Counted from the stretch's first letter, positions 52,172 to 61,703 are shown. The stretch is 64,000 nt of DNA from Actinomadura sp. NBRC 104412 (GCF_030269515.1 NZ_BSTM01000011.1:62001-126000), one strand, 5' to 3'. Notes: generated from the letters alone by a model not told the origin. Made by a program: numbers and translations.

Positions 52172-52428
52172 GTGTGGGGGGCGACCCCCCACGCCCCCCG
52201 GTGCGTGGTCAGCGACCCCCGCCGCTCGCCTTGACGGCTCGCGGCGGTGGCGACTCATTGTGGGGGGGCGACCCCCCACGCCCCCCGGTGCGGGGGTCAG
52301 CGACCCCCGCCGCTCGCCTTGACGGCTCGCGGCGGTGGCCACTGACCCCGGGTAGGGGCTCCGCCCCTACGACCCCGGCAGGGGGCTCCGCCCCCTGCAC
52401 CCCCTTGGGGCTTCGCCCCTGGCCTCCC
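52172..52428. repeat. Second repeat island, two copies of the same ~75-bp unit plus hairpins
   Basis: Copies at 52172-52249 and 52258-52338 repeat the unit of 32541-33150 (GTGGGGGGCGACCCCCCAC, GCCGCTCGCCTTGACGGCTC, GCGGCGGTGG), then GGGTAGGGGCTCCGCCCCTA and GGGGGCTCCGCCCCC hairpins. It starts eight bases after the parE stop. Orientation is the same as in the first island. Confidence 0.85.
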
Positions 52429-52446
52429 TCTCTATGACATGTGTGC

Positions 52447-52640
52447 GCACACCTCGCCGGTGCGGGGCCAGCAGGCCACCGCTGCTCGCCTGGGGCTCGT
52501 AGTATCCGATCGCCTGCGTGAGGCAGGCGGCTGCGGCGAGCATCAGGTCGAAGGCCGACCGCTTCAGGTGCGTCACCCGTTGCCTGAACACTCCCTGCGC
52601 CACGGCCAGGCGCACGATCAGCCCGGGTTTGCCCTTCGCT
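52447..52640 (-). other. Possible orphan coding fragment between the repeat island and the hemerythrin gene
   Basis: On the minus strand the segment LIVRLAVAQGVFRQRVTHLK then RSAFDLMLAAAACLTQAIGY has third-position GC near 90%, as in real genes here, while the upstream part of the frame does not. No start with ribosome site and no recognisable family. It may be the remains of a gene. Rest of 52429-52763: nothing else. Confidence 0.25.
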
Positions 52641-52763
52641 TGTGACTTGGGGACTGTGGCCTGTGTCTCAGCGGGCTGCTGTCGCGTCACGCCCAGGGGA
52701 GCCGCAGCGTCTTGAGTGTATGGAGCAAGTGATTCTGCGCGGCACCCCGTAAGGGGATCCCTC

Positions 52764-53369
52764 ATGAGCATCGACTTCATGGTCATGTATGCGGCTCACG
52801 ACGCTTTCCGTCGTGATCTCGACCGGCTTGCAAACGTTGTGGCGGCGGGCAGGGCCTCCTCACCGCGGGTTCGTGCGGGATGGGCCAATTTCAAACACCA
52901 GCTCCGAATCCACCACACCGTCGAGGACACGGTCCTGTGGCCACGGGTCCAGCGGGCGGCGCGGGGCATGCCGAGCGCGCTGGCGCTGCTCAGGGAGATG
53001 GCGGAGGAGCACTCCGGGATCGAACCGCTGCTCGCCGCGGTGGACGCGGGGCTGGGCGGGGCGGCCGGTCTGCTTGAGCATGTGGAGGCATTACGGGCGG
53101 CAGTCGACGAACACCTCGGCCATGAGGAACGGTCCGCGCTCCCGCTGGTTCGGTCCGTGCTCACACCGGGGGACTGGGAGGCGTTCACCGAGGAGATCCG
53201 GCGCCGCCAGGGCGTCCAGGGCACGGCGGTCTTCGTGCCGTGGGTCATCGACGGGATCGCGCCCACCGAGCGGAGCAGGTTCCTGGCCACGCTGCCCCCG
53301 CCGGTACGCAGCCTCAACCGGCTGACCTGGGAGCGCCGTTACCGCAAGCTTCGCTTGTGGGCGGTCTGA
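52764..53369 (+). CDS. Hemerythrin domain-containing protein
   Basis: 201 residues. His/Glu positions for a di-iron site: HDAFRRDL, HHTVEDTVLWP, EEHSGIEPLL and HLGHEERSALPL, in the order of a four-helix hemerythrin. It may bind O2, NO or sense redox state. The ATG at 52764 has AAGGGGAT upstream. The C-terminal 50 residues (ERSRFLATLPPPVRSLNRL) are a basic extension. Confidence 0.85.
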   Translation: MSIDFMVMYAAHDAFRRDLDRLANVVAAGRASSPRVRAGWANFKHQLRIHHTVEDTVLWPRVQRAARGMPSALALLREMAEEHSGIEPLLAAVDAGLGGAAGLLEHVEALRAAVDEHLGHEERSALPLVRSVLTPGDWEAFTEEIRRRQGVQGTAVFVPWVIDGIAPTERSRFLATLPPPVRSLNRLTWERRYRKLRLWAV

Positions 53370-53382
53370 GCGTCGGCGGAGT

Positions 53383-53952
53383 TCAGCCGGGTTCGTTGCC
53401 GGGCTTCCACTTGAGGCTGCACCCCAGGCTGGGCGTGTGCGGCTCTGGGACGGCCTTTCCTGCCAGGACGAGGTCGGCCGCTGCGCGTAGGGTGGCGCCG
53501 TCTGATGGGACGTCGTTGCGGGGACGGGCGCCGTCGAACTCGCCGCGGTAGGCCAGCCGCCGGTCCGCGTCGTACAGGAAGAAGTCGGGAGTGCAGGCCG
53601 CCCGGTAGGCGCGCGCGACCTCCTGCGTCTCGTCCAGCAGGTAGGGGAAGGTGAAACCGGCGCGCTCGGCCTGCTCACGCATGTGCGCGGCGTCGTCATC
53701 GGGGTACTGGACGGTGTCGTTGCTGGAGATCCCGATGGTGGCCAGGCCCTTGGCGGCATAGTCGGCGGTGAACTCGCCCAGGGCCTTCTCCACGCGGCGT
53801 ACGTACGGGCAGTGGTTGCAGAGGAACACCACCAGCAGCGCGGGCGCGTCCGCGAACGTCCCCGGAGAAACGGCGGGGCCGCCGCCGACCGGCGGGAGAG
53901 TGAAGTCGGGAGCGGGCGTGCCCAGAGGCACCATGAACGATGCGATCGCCAT
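53383..53952 (-). CDS. Thioredoxin-family protein (AhpC/TSA-like)
   Basis: 189 residues. PDFTLPPVGGG then LLVVFLCNHCPYVRRVEK shows a CxxC redox centre (CNHC) and TPDFFLYDADRRLAYRGEFD the thioredoxin cis-Pro region (RAACTPDFF). No signal peptide, so cytoplasmic. It is convergent with the hemerythrin gene (13 bp between stops). Substrate unknown; likely peroxide or thiol reduction. Confidence 0.87.
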   Translation of the reverse strand: MAIASFMVPLGTPAPDFTLPPVGGGPAVSPGTFADAPALLVVFLCNHCPYVRRVEKALGEFTADYAAKGLATIGISSNDTVQYPDDDAAHMREQAERAGFTFPYLLDETQEVARAYRAACTPDFFLYDADRRLAYRGEFDGARPRNDVPSDGATLRAAADLVLAGKAVPEPHTPSLGCSLKWKPGNEPG

Positions 53953-54066
53953 GGCGCCATTCTCTCCCGGCGTGGTGCCCGGCCGGAACCAAGGCCCGCG
54001 CAGTGCCCGTACGAAGCGGGCGCTTAGTACGATCCGTTGCGTCCCGAGCGAAAGTAGGGTGAGCGC

Positions 54067-54435
54067 ATGCCGGCACAGGAGCAGATGAAGAAGGCCCTTC
54101 AGACCTACGTCGACAGCTTCAACGAGGGGGACGCGGCCACGATCGCGGCATTGTTCGCCGACGACGCCGTGATCGAGGACCCGGTCGGCAAGCCGCAGAT
54201 CTCCGGGCGTCCCGCGATCGACGAGTTCTACGCCAAAGCCATCAGTGCCGGCACCAAGCTCACCCTGGACGGGCCGATCCGCGGCTCGCATGGCAAGGGC
54301 GCCGCCATGGCCCTCACCATCGAAGTCCCGGCGATGAACCTGCGGATCCGCGCCATCGACGCGATGACGTTCAACGACGATGGCAAGATCGTTGAGATGC
54401 GCGCTTACTGGGGCCCGGACGACTTCGAGAAATGA
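54067..54435 (+). CDS. Ketosteroid-isomerase-like (SnoaL/NTF2 fold) protein
   Basis: 122 residues, KSI length. YVDSFNEGDAATIAALFADD, IEDPVGKP and GRPAIDEFYAKAI follow the order of bacterial delta5-3-ketosteroid isomerase, with Tyr (YVD), Asp (EDP) and a late Asp (RAIDAMTF) at the catalytic positions. It may isomerise a steroid or related ketone. No steroid cluster is next to it, though a CYP125/142-like P450 lies at 3441. The annotation as active KSI is inference. Confidence 0.78.
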   Translation: MPAQEQMKKALQTYVDSFNEGDAATIAALFADDAVIEDPVGKPQISGRPAIDEFYAKAISAGTKLTLDGPIRGSHGKGAAMALTIEVPAMNLRIRAIDAMTFNDDGKIVEMRAYWGPDDFEK

Positions 54436-55062
54436 CCGCGCGCCGGCCGCCCCATAACTGACCCACCCCCAACGGGAACCGACCGGGCGCCGCAGGTCAG
54501 AGATCATCGCCGCGAGCCCTGCGACGAACGCGGAAGCGCGCACCCCCATCAGGGGGAGACCCCCACAATGACCCGCTGCGTGCGCCCCCCAAAGGGTAAG
54601 GGGCGGACCCAAAAAGGGGCGCTGAATCCTGGGCCGGGGCGTAGGAAGGAGTTCCGCCGGGTGAGTGGTCGCCGCTGTGGGTTTTCGGGTTAGCGGGGGT
54701 TGCTCATCAAGCGTCGTGTGGTGTCCAGGGGGCCACCTCATGATGCCCGGTAGGCCGGTCTACCGTGCCTTGGCGGGGGCAGGCCCCGTCAGGGTGGGGG
54801 TGTCGTGGCCTGCTTCGGGGTGGGGTGCCCCTCGCCGTGACGCGGGTGTGGGGTGGAGTCCCTGCGGGGTGAGTGGTCGTGTCTTCGGGCCAGCGTGGGA
54901 ACGGGGTGTCGGGTGGGTCGCTGGCGTAACTACCCGCTAGGCCGCTTCCATCAAGTCACAGCGTGGGCGAGGGGCGAAGCCTACGGGAGCCCCCCGCCGG
55001 GGTCAGCGGTCACCGTCGCGAGCGGTGGGGGCCGCTGACCCCGGGGGTGCCCCTCACATGTG
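54436..55062. other. 627-bp gene-free region with a large hairpin
   Basis: No frame is convincing and no RNA gene seen. Near 54997-55044 a long stem (CCGGGGTCAGCGG with CCGCTGACCCCGG, inner CACCG/CGGTG) lies just after the parC stop on the minus strand and could be its terminator. Similar short runs, GGGTGAGTGGTCG, appear twice (near 54659 and 54868). A run near 54540-54610 has hairpin-forming GGGG/CCCC clusters. Confidence 0.45.
54997..55044 (-). terminator. Probable terminator of parC
   Basis: A 13-bp perfect stem, plus a 5-bp inner stem, ends 19 bp past the parC stop. No T tract on the minus strand, so efficiency is uncertain. Confidence 0.5.
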
Positions 55063-57522
55063 TCACACGGGTTCGTGCGCTGCGATCACTCCGCCTCCTA
55101 GGGCGGCTATGGGGGTTTCCAGTTTCTCGCCGGAGCCGTCGCGGCGGCCTAGGGCGTGGTCGATGGGGAGGGGCTTGCCTGTGTCGGAGGCGGCCTTGAC
55201 GGGGGTGGGGCCGGCCCAGGCCATGATCAGGGTGTCCTCGCCCTTGAGGAAGCGGTGGCAGCGTACGCCTCCGGTGGCGCGGCCCTTGGCGGGGAAGTCG
55301 GCGAAGTCGGAGACCTTGATCGCGCCGGTCTGGGTGCCCGGCAGGGCCGAGGACGACCCGGAGATCGTCACGACGCGGGACTCCCGGGACGGGGCGAGGG
55401 CGCCGAACCAGATGACCCGGGCACCGGCCGACAGTTTGATGCCCGCCATGCCGCCGGCCGCGCGGCCCTGGGGGCGGACGTTGGACGCCGCGAAGTGCAG
55501 CAGTTGCGCGTCGCTGGTGATGAAGACGAGATGGTCGTCGTCGGCGGCCATCACGGCACCGACCACCTCGTCATCGTCCTTCAGGGAGATGACCTCGAAC
55601 TCGTCGCGGTTCGCCGGGTAGTCGGGGACGACCCGCTTGACCACGCCCTGGACCGTGCCCAGGGCGAACGGGGCGTCGAGGGCGGCCAGGCCCACGACGC
55701 GTTCGCCGGGTTCGAGCTCGACGTACTCGGTGACCGCGGCGCCGCCCGCCAGGGACGGGGGTGAGGCCGAGGTCGGCAGTGTGGGCAGGTCGATGACCTC
55801 GATGCGGATCATCCGTCCCGTGGAGGTGACCGCGCCCACCTGGGAGCGCGCGGTGGCGCGTACGGCCGACACCAGCACGTCGTGCGGGGCGCGGGGGCCG
55901 TCCGCGGCGAGCGGCTCGGCGGAGGCGGTGCGGGCCAGCAGGCCGGTGGACGACATCAGCACCAGGCACGGGTCGTCGGCGACCTCCAGCGGCACCTCGG
56001 CGGTCGCGGCCTGGCCGGACGATTCGAGCAGGACGGTGCGGCGCGGGGTGGTGTATTCCTTGGCGACCGCGGCCAGTTCCTTGGACACCACGCCGCGCAG
56101 CTTCTTTTCCGATTCGAGGATCGCGGTGAGCTGGGCGATCTCCTTGGTCAGCTGCTCCTTCTCCTTCTCCAGCTCCAGCCGGTCGTAGCGGGTGAGGCGG
56201 CGCAGCGGCGTGTCGAGGATGTACTGGGCCTGGACGTCCGACAGCTCGAAGATCTGCATCAGCCGGGACTTGGCCTGGGCGGCGTCGTCGCTGTCGCGGA
56301 TGACCTGGATGACCTCGTCGATGTTGAGCAGCGCGATCATCAGGCCGTCGACCAGGTGCAGGCGGTCCTCGCGCTTCTTGCGGCGGTGGGCCGAGCGGCG
56401 CCGGACGACCTCGATGCGGTGGTCGACGTACACCTGGAGCATGTCCTTGAGCCCCAGCGTGCGGGGCTGGCCGTCGACCAGCGCCACGTTGTTGATGCCG
56501 AAGGTCTCCTCCATCGGCGTCAGCCGGTACAGCTCGGCCAGCACCGCCTCCGGGTTGAAGCCGTTCTTGACCTCGATGACCAGCCGCAGCCCCACGTTGC
56601 GGTCGGTGAGGTCCTTCAGGTCGGAGATCCCGTTGAGCCGCTTGGCGTTGACCAGCTCCTTGATCTTGGCCTTGACCCGTTCGGGGCCGACCGCGTACGG
56701 GAGTTCGGTGACCACGATGCCCTTGCGGCGCGGGGTGACGTTCTCGATGTGCGCGGTGGCGCGGGTGCGGAAGGTGCCGCGGCCCCGCTCGTAGGCGTCG
56801 CGGATGCCGTCCAGGCCCACGATCCGGCCGCCGGTCGGCAGGTCGGGCCCGGGGACGAAGCGCATCAGGTCGTCGAGTGTGGCGTCCGGGTGGTCGATCA
56901 GGTGCCGGGCGGCGGCGACCACCTCGCCCAGGTTGTGCGGGGCCATGTTGGTGGCCATCCCGACCGCGATCCCGGACGCGCCGTTCACCAGGAGGTTCGG
57001 GAACGCGGCGGGCAGGACCTCGGGCTCGCTCTCCTGGCCGTCGTAGTTGGGCCGGAAGTCGACGGTGTCCTCGTCGATGGACTCGACCATCAGCGTGGCC
57101 TCGCGGCTCATCCGCGCCTCGGTGTACCGCATGGCGGCGGGCAGGTCGTCGCCGCCGAGCGAGCCGAAGTTGCCGTGCCCGTCGACCAGCGGCATCCGCA
57201 TCGCCCACCGCTGGGCCATCCGCACCATGGCGTCGTAGATGGGGCTGTCGCCGTGCGGGTGCAGCTTGCCCATCACCTCGCCCACGACGCGGGCGCACTT
57301 GACGTGGCCGCGGTCGGGGCGCAGCCCCATGTCGTTCATCGAGTAGACGATCCGCCGCTGGACGGGCTTGAGCCCGTCCCGGGCGTCGGGGAGCGCCCGC
57401 TGGTAGATGACCGAGTACGCGTACTCGAGAAAGCTGCCGCGCATCTCCTCGGAGACATCGACGTCGATGATGTTCTCTTCGAAGTCGGGCGGTGGAGGGG
57501 CCTGGGATCCGCGTCGTGCCAT
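55063..57522 (-). CDS. parC: DNA topoisomerase IV subunit A
   Basis: 819 residues. Breakage-reunion domain: EYAYSVIYQRALPDARDGLK, the quinolone-resistance region HPHGDSPIYDAMVRMAQ (near 88-100) with Ser, and the catalytic Tyr in AAMRYTEARMS (near 130). The C-terminal half is a beta-pinwheel for DNA wrapping. Cuts and passes DNA together with ParE to separate sister chromosomes. The ATG at 57522 matches the family start (MARR...PPPPDFEE); an ATG at 57531 is three codons upstream. Neither has a ribosome site. Confidence 0.95.
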   Translation of the reverse strand: MARRGSQAPPPPDFEENIIDVDVSEEMRGSFLEYAYSVIYQRALPDARDGLKPVQRRIVYSMNDMGLRPDRGHVKCARVVGEVMGKLHPHGDSPIYDAMVRMAQRWAMRMPLVDGHGNFGSLGGDDLPAAMRYTEARMSREATLMVESIDEDTVDFRPNYDGQESEPEVLPAAFPNLLVNGASGIAVGMATNMAPHNLGEVVAAARHLIDHPDATLDDLMRFVPGPDLPTGGRIVGLDGIRDAYERGRGTFRTRATAHIENVTPRRKGIVVTELPYAVGPERVKAKIKELVNAKRLNGISDLKDLTDRNVGLRLVIEVKNGFNPEAVLAELYRLTPMEETFGINNVALVDGQPRTLGLKDMLQVYVDHRIEVVRRRSAHRRKKREDRLHLVDGLMIALLNIDEVIQVIRDSDDAAQAKSRLMQIFELSDVQAQYILDTPLRRLTRYDRLELEKEKEQLTKEIAQLTAILESEKKLRGVVSKELAAVAKEYTTPRRTVLLESSGQAATAEVPLEVADDPCLVLMSSTGLLARTASAEPLAADGPRAPHDVLVSAVRATARSQVGAVTSTGRMIRIEVIDLPTLPTSASPPSLAGGAAVTEYVELEPGERVVGLAALDAPFALGTVQGVVKRVVPDYPANRDEFEVISLKDDDEVVGAVMAADDDHLVFITSDAQLLHFAASNVRPQGRAAGGMAGIKLSAGARVIWFGALAPSRESRVVTISGSSSALPGTQTGAIKVSDFADFPAKGRATGGVRCHRFLKGEDTLIMAWAGPTPVKAASDTGKPLPIDHALGRRDGSGEKLETPIAALGGGVIAAHEPV

Positions 57523-57628
57523 GTGGGACATTGTGGCGGGTCCCTGAGACAGATTCGCACCGCACCGCCTTCCGGCGCGCCGGAGAACCGGGGGGTGGTG
57601 GACGGGGCGATCGCCGAGGAGGTATGCG

Positions 57629-58795
57629 ATGAGCCCGCTGGCCGACTTCCAGAACGAGATCTACCTGAACGGACTCGGCGATGTCCTCCCGGAGCTGCCG
57701 ACCGATCTGACCAGGCTGGAGGCGCTGGCCGCCGAGCGGCTCACGGAACGGGCGTTCGGGTACGTGGCCGGCTCGGCGGGCAGCGAGGCGACCGCGCGGG
57801 CCAACCGGGCGGCCTTCGACCGGTGGCGGATCGTGCCGCGGATGCTCCGGGACGTGGCTCACCGCGACCTGTCGGTGGAGGTGCTGGGCACGGCGATGCC
57901 CGCGCCCGTCCTGCTCGCCCCCATCGGCGTCCAGTCCACGTTCCATCCGGACGGGGAGCTGGCGACGGCGCGGGCCGCGGCGGCGTGCGGGCTGACGATG
58001 GTGTCCAGTACGGCCGCGTCCTACACGATGGAGGAGGCGGCCGAGGCGAACGGGGACGGCGCCCGCTGGTACCAGCTGTACTGGCCCAAGGACCGCGACC
58101 TGGCCGCCAGCTTCCTGGAACGCGCGAAGGCGGCCGGCTACAGCGCCCTGGTTGTGACCTTGGACACGTTCACGATGGCGTGGCGGCCGCGCGACCTCGA
58201 TAAGGCGTACCTGCCGTTCCTGCGCGGGGTGGGTGTCGCCAACTACTTCGCCGACCCGGTCTTCCAGAAGGCGGTCGGCGGGCCGGTCACCGACGCCAAC
58301 CGCGACACCGCCCTCCTGCACTGGGTCGCCAACTTCGGGAATCCCACGCTGACCTGGGACGATCTGGGCTTCCTCCGGGAGCGCTGGGACGGCCCGATCG
58401 CGCTCAAGGGCATCCAGCAGCCCGACGACGCCCGCCGCGCCGTGGCCGCGGGGATGGACGGAGTGATCGTCTCCAACCACGGCGGGCGGCAGGTGGACGG
58501 GGCCATCGCGTCCCTGGACGCGCTCCCGGCCATCGTGGAGGCCGTAGGGGACCGGACGACGGTGCTGTTCGACAGCGGTATCCGTACGGGTGCCGACATC
58601 GCCAAGCCGCTCGCCCTCGGCGCCAAGGCGGTGCTGGTGGGACGCCCCTACGCCTACGGGCTCGGCCTCGGTGGTGAGGCGGGTGTGCGGCACGTCTTGC
58701 GCTGCGTGATGGCCGAGTTGGAGCTCACGCTGGCGCTGTCGGGGCACACCCGCCCCGGCGACCTGAGCCCGGATGTCCTGGCCCGCGTCGAGTGA
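57629..58795 (+). CDS. FMN-dependent alpha-hydroxy-acid oxidase, lactate 2-monooxygenase type
   Basis: 388 residues. FMN-enzyme signatures: VPRMLRDVAHRDLSVEVLG, LLAPIGVQSTFHPDGE, KGIQQPDDARRAVAAGMDG and the catalytic His in VSNHGGRQVDGA (near 284), GIRTGADIAKPLALGAKAV. Family members turn (S)-2-hydroxy acids into oxo acids or, for lactate monooxygenase, into acetate and CO2. The length (about 390) and the motif VVTLDTFTMAWRPRDLD with an inserted loop favour the monooxygenase type. The ATG at 57629 has GAGGAGG upstream. Divergent from parC. Confidence 0.87.
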   Translation: MSPLADFQNEIYLNGLGDVLPELPTDLTRLEALAAERLTERAFGYVAGSAGSEATARANRAAFDRWRIVPRMLRDVAHRDLSVEVLGTAMPAPVLLAPIGVQSTFHPDGELATARAAAACGLTMVSSTAASYTMEEAAEANGDGARWYQLYWPKDRDLAASFLERAKAAGYSALVVTLDTFTMAWRPRDLDKAYLPFLRGVGVANYFADPVFQKAVGGPVTDANRDTALLHWVANFGNPTLTWDDLGFLRERWDGPIALKGIQQPDDARRAVAAGMDGVIVSNHGGRQVDGAIASLDALPAIVEAVGDRTTVLFDSGIRTGADIAKPLALGAKAVLVGRPYAYGLGLGGEAGVRHVLRCVMAELELTLALSGHTRPGDLSPDVLARVE

Positions 58796-58808
58796 CCGGG
58801 CGCGCCCG

Positions 58809-59378
58809 TCAGGCAGGGGTGGCGATGGCCGGGCCCAGGTCGAGGGTGCCCAGGACGGTGCCGTCCTCGGACAGGGCCTCCACCACCGGGGCCCGGCGCG
58901 CCCCCCAGACCACGACCGCGTGCCCGTGCGCGGGGACCTTCAGCAGGCGGCTGCCCACGCGCAGGGCGGCGACCTCCGAGGCCACCCACAGGCGGGCCTG
59001 GCTGACCCACTTGGCCCCCCAGGGAAGCAGGCGGTTGGCGTTGCGGACGGTCTTGCCCGTCCCGTAGCGCAGGAGGGGCCCGCCGAGCTCGGCGGCGGAG
59101 CGGCGGGCCAGGGGCTGGTCGGGCGCGGCTCCGCCCGCGCCGCCCAGCTCCAGCCACTCGCCGTCGCGGCGGTGGAACGTCCAGCCCTCGATGAAGGGCG
59201 GGACGCTGCGCGTGAGGTCGCCCTGCCTTCTTAGGAACGTGACAACGGCGATGTCGCCGTCGACGTCGAGGCAGAGCGGCACGAACTCCTGGCCGTCGTC
59301 CAGGCCGGCGTGGGCGGTTTCGGGCAGGCCGTCCCGGAGCAGCCGCAGGCACTCGGCGTGCACGTCGTGGTCGTTCAT
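58809..59378 (-). CDS. Hypothetical protein
   Basis: 189 residues from the ATG at 59378; a Met at 59444 is unlikely. No membrane segment or signal. The middle (TRSVPPFIEGWTFHRRDGEW) and the C-terminal beta-rich part (LKVPAHGHAVVVWGARRAP) give no clear family. It converges on the lactate monooxygenase (14 bp between stops). It lies next to the STM4015-like operon but points away from it. Confidence 0.55.
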   Translation of the reverse strand: MNDHDVHAECLRLLRDGLPETAHAGLDDGQEFVPLCLDVDGDIAVVTFLRRQGDLTRSVPPFIEGWTFHRRDGEWLELGGAGGAAPDQPLARRSAAELGGPLLRYGTGKTVRNANRLLPWGAKWVSQARLWVASEVAALRVGSRLLKVPAHGHAVVVWGARRAPVVEALSEDGTVLGTLDLGPAIATPA

Positions 59379-59713
59379 CTTCCGCTGACCTCGTGGATTG
59401 AGCAGGGGTGGAGAGGACTCGGCAAGCAGGGGTCGGGAGGGCATGGCAAGGGCCCTCCCGGTGAGGGCCCCTCAAGCTGATCCACTTTAATCGTCCAAGT
59501 CGCCTAGTTTCACCCGTCTCGATCAGTCCTGCTCGTCACACTTTCGCGTCGGCCGCCACGGGCGGCTTGCCCGGCCCATCCGTCCTCGTCCCGGTGACGA
59601 ACCGGTTCCGCGTTGTCGCGGATGGTGAACGGTGGCGCGGTTCGCCGCAGATGTCCTTCGCTTGTCGTCGGCGGCTGATAGGACGGTTCCCTCCACATCG
59701 TGAAAGGGATCCG
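59379..59713. other. Region upstream of the STM4015-like operon
   Basis: No gene. An 8-bp stem (GGGCCCTC 59450-59457 / GAGGGCCC 59463-59470) lies on the side of the hypothetical gene. The operon promoter should be here, but no good -35/-10 pair is seen. Confidence 0.4.
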
Positions 59714-60688
59714 ATGGCCATATACCAGCACCTCGACACGTTCGCCGGGAAGGCGGTGGCCGACTTCCAGCACGAGCACGAGGGGGAGGACGCCGCCTCC
59801 AACTACGGGACCGCCGAGAAGTCCCTGGCAGGGGAACCGTCCTCGGATGCCGGGGACCACGCCTGGCGGATCGGGAGCTGGTTCGAGGGCCCCGATTTCG
59901 CCGACGTCCTGCGGAAGTTCCTGGACACGGCCGGGGCCGCGGCGGTGACGCACCTGGTCGTCGGCTACTGGGGCGCCGACTACGACGAGGGCGCCGCCGA
60001 CCCGGTGCGGTTGCTGGTGGACGCCGCCGACCGGTTGCCGAACCTGCGGGCGCTGTTCCTCGGCGACATCGTGATGGAGCAGGCGGAGATCTCCTGGATC
60101 GAGCAGTCCGACATCACGCCGCTGTTCGGTGCCTTCCCTCGGCTCGAGCACCTGGAGGTACGGGGCGGGCAGGAGCTGGCGCTGAGACCGCTCACCAGTA
60201 CCGTCCTGAAGACGCTGCGGTTCGAGACCGGCGGCCTGCCCAGCGCCGTCGTACGGGCGCTGGGCGACAGCGACCTGCCCGCGCTGGAGCACCTCGACCT
60301 GTGGCTGGGCGTCGGCAACTACGGCGGCGACGCGACGGTCGCCGACCTGGCGCCGATCCTGGGTGGCGGACGGCTGCCGTCCCTGCGCCATCTCGGCCTG
60401 GAGGACAGCGAGATCCAGGACGAGCTCGCCGCCGCGGTCGCCGGGGCGCCGGTCGTGGCGAGGCTGGAATCGCTCAGCCTGGCCATGGGCGTCCTCACCG
60501 ACCGGGGCGCCGAGTCGCTGCTGTCCGGGCAGCCGCTCACCCACCTGAAGTCCCTCGACCTGCACCACCACTACCTGACCGAGCCGATGGCCGACCGTGT
60601 GCGCGCGGCGCTGCCCGGGGTGGCCGTCGACCTGAGCGAGGGACACGACCCGCAGGACCGCTGGCCCTATGTGGCCGTGGCCGAATGA
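59714..60688 (+). CDS. STM4015 family leucine-rich protein (copy 1)
   Basis: 324 residues. Leucine-rich repeats such as LPNLRALFLGDI, RLEHLEVRGGQEL, LPALEHLDLWLGVGNY and LPSLRHLGLEDSEIQ, with the invariant ISWIEQSDITPLF. These match STM4015-family proteins found with STM4011-STM4014. No signal peptide. The ATG at 59714 has AAAGGGAT upstream. The next gene, its paralogue, follows immediately, so it is probably the first gene of the operon. It may act as a scaffold or binding protein; function is not established. Confidence 0.88.
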   Translation: MAIYQHLDTFAGKAVADFQHEHEGEDAASNYGTAEKSLAGEPSSDAGDHAWRIGSWFEGPDFADVLRKFLDTAGAAAVTHLVVGYWGADYDEGAADPVRLLVDAADRLPNLRALFLGDIVMEQAEISWIEQSDITPLFGAFPRLEHLEVRGGQELALRPLTSTVLKTLRFETGGLPSAVVRALGDSDLPALEHLDLWLGVGNYGGDATVADLAPILGGGRLPSLRHLGLEDSEIQDELAAAVAGAPVVARLESLSLAMGVLTDRGAESLLSGQPLTHLKSLDLHHHYLTEPMADRVRAALPGVAVDLSEGHDPQDRWPYVAVAE

Positions 60689-60734
60689 TGACGAGAATCA
60701 GGCGAAGCAGCAGAACCGGGACCGCGAGGACACG

Positions 60735-61703
60735 TTGATCAACGAATATCTGACCGAGTTCGCCGGGCTGCCCGTGAAGGAGTTCACGGGGGATCCCGGC
60801 GAGGACGGGTTCGAGGGTGGCGCCCTGGCCGATCCCTCCCGGGTCGCCTGGAGGGTCGGCTACGTCATGGCCGACGACGGGGCACTGTACAGGGACTTCC
60901 TCGACAACTTCGCCCGGTTCCTCGACCTCGTCGACACCGCCCGGGTGACGCACCTGGTCATCGGCTGGTGGGAGTACGACCACGACCCCGTCGAGGTGCT
61001 GAGCGAGGCCGCCGGCGACCTGCCGAACCTGCGGGCGCTGTTCCTCGGCGACATCCTGGACTGGGAACTGCACATCTCCTGGATCGAGCAGTCCGACCTC
61101 ACCCCGCTGTTCCAGAAGTACCCGTCGCTTGAGCACGTGGAGGCGCGCGGCGGGCAGGGCCTGACGTTCGAGCCCATGCGCCACGAACGGCTGAGGACGG
61201 TCCGTTTCGAATCCGGAGGGCTGCCCGCGGAGGCCGTCCAGGGGGTGGCGCGCAGTGACCTGCCCGCGCTCGAACACCTCGACCTGTGGCTGGGCGCGGA
61301 GGACCGCGGGCGGACGGCCACGCTCGACGACCTGGGTCCCGTCCTGACCGGCGAGCGGTTCCCCGCGCTGCGGCGGCTCGGCCTCCAGAACGCCGACATC
61401 CAGGACGAGGTCGCCGCCGCGATCGCGTCGGCGCCGGTCGTGGCCCGCCTGGAGTCGCTGGCGCTGTCCATGGGCGCGCTGTCGGACCGTGGCGCCGAGG
61501 CACTGCTGACCGGCCAGCCCCTGACCCACCTGAAGGACCTCGACCTGCACCACGCGTTCCTGTCGGAGGACATGGTGGAGCGCATCCGCAAGGCGCTGCC
61601 CGGTGTCTCCCTCGACCTGACGGACGCGACCGGTGCCGCGACCTGGCTCCGCCGCGACCGTGTCTGGGACAGCGCCGGTTCCTACATAGCGGTGTCCGAA
61701 TGA
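60735..61703 (+). CDS. STM4015 family leucine-rich protein (copy 2)
   Basis: About 322 residues from a TTG at 60735, chosen because GAGGA lies upstream and LINEYLTEFAGLPVKEF aligns with the start of copy 1; a GTG at 60669 in the same frame would overlap copy 1 by 20 bp. LRR motifs: LPNLRALFLGDI, SLEHVEARGGQGL, LPALEHLDLWLGAED. Also ISWIEQSDLTPLF. Paralogue of copy 1 by tandem duplication. Its stop overlaps the STM4014-like start (ATGA). Confidence 0.85.
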   Translation: MINEYLTEFAGLPVKEFTGDPGEDGFEGGALADPSRVAWRVGYVMADDGALYRDFLDNFARFLDLVDTARVTHLVIGWWEYDHDPVEVLSEAAGDLPNLRALFLGDILDWELHISWIEQSDLTPLFQKYPSLEHVEARGGQGLTFEPMRHERLRTVRFESGGLPAEAVQGVARSDLPALEHLDLWLGAEDRGRTATLDDLGPVLTGERFPALRRLGLQNADIQDEVAAAIASAPVVARLESLALSMGALSDRGAEALLTGQPLTHLKDLDLHHAFLSEDMVERIRKALPGVSLDLTDATGAATWLRRDRVWDSAGSYIAVSE

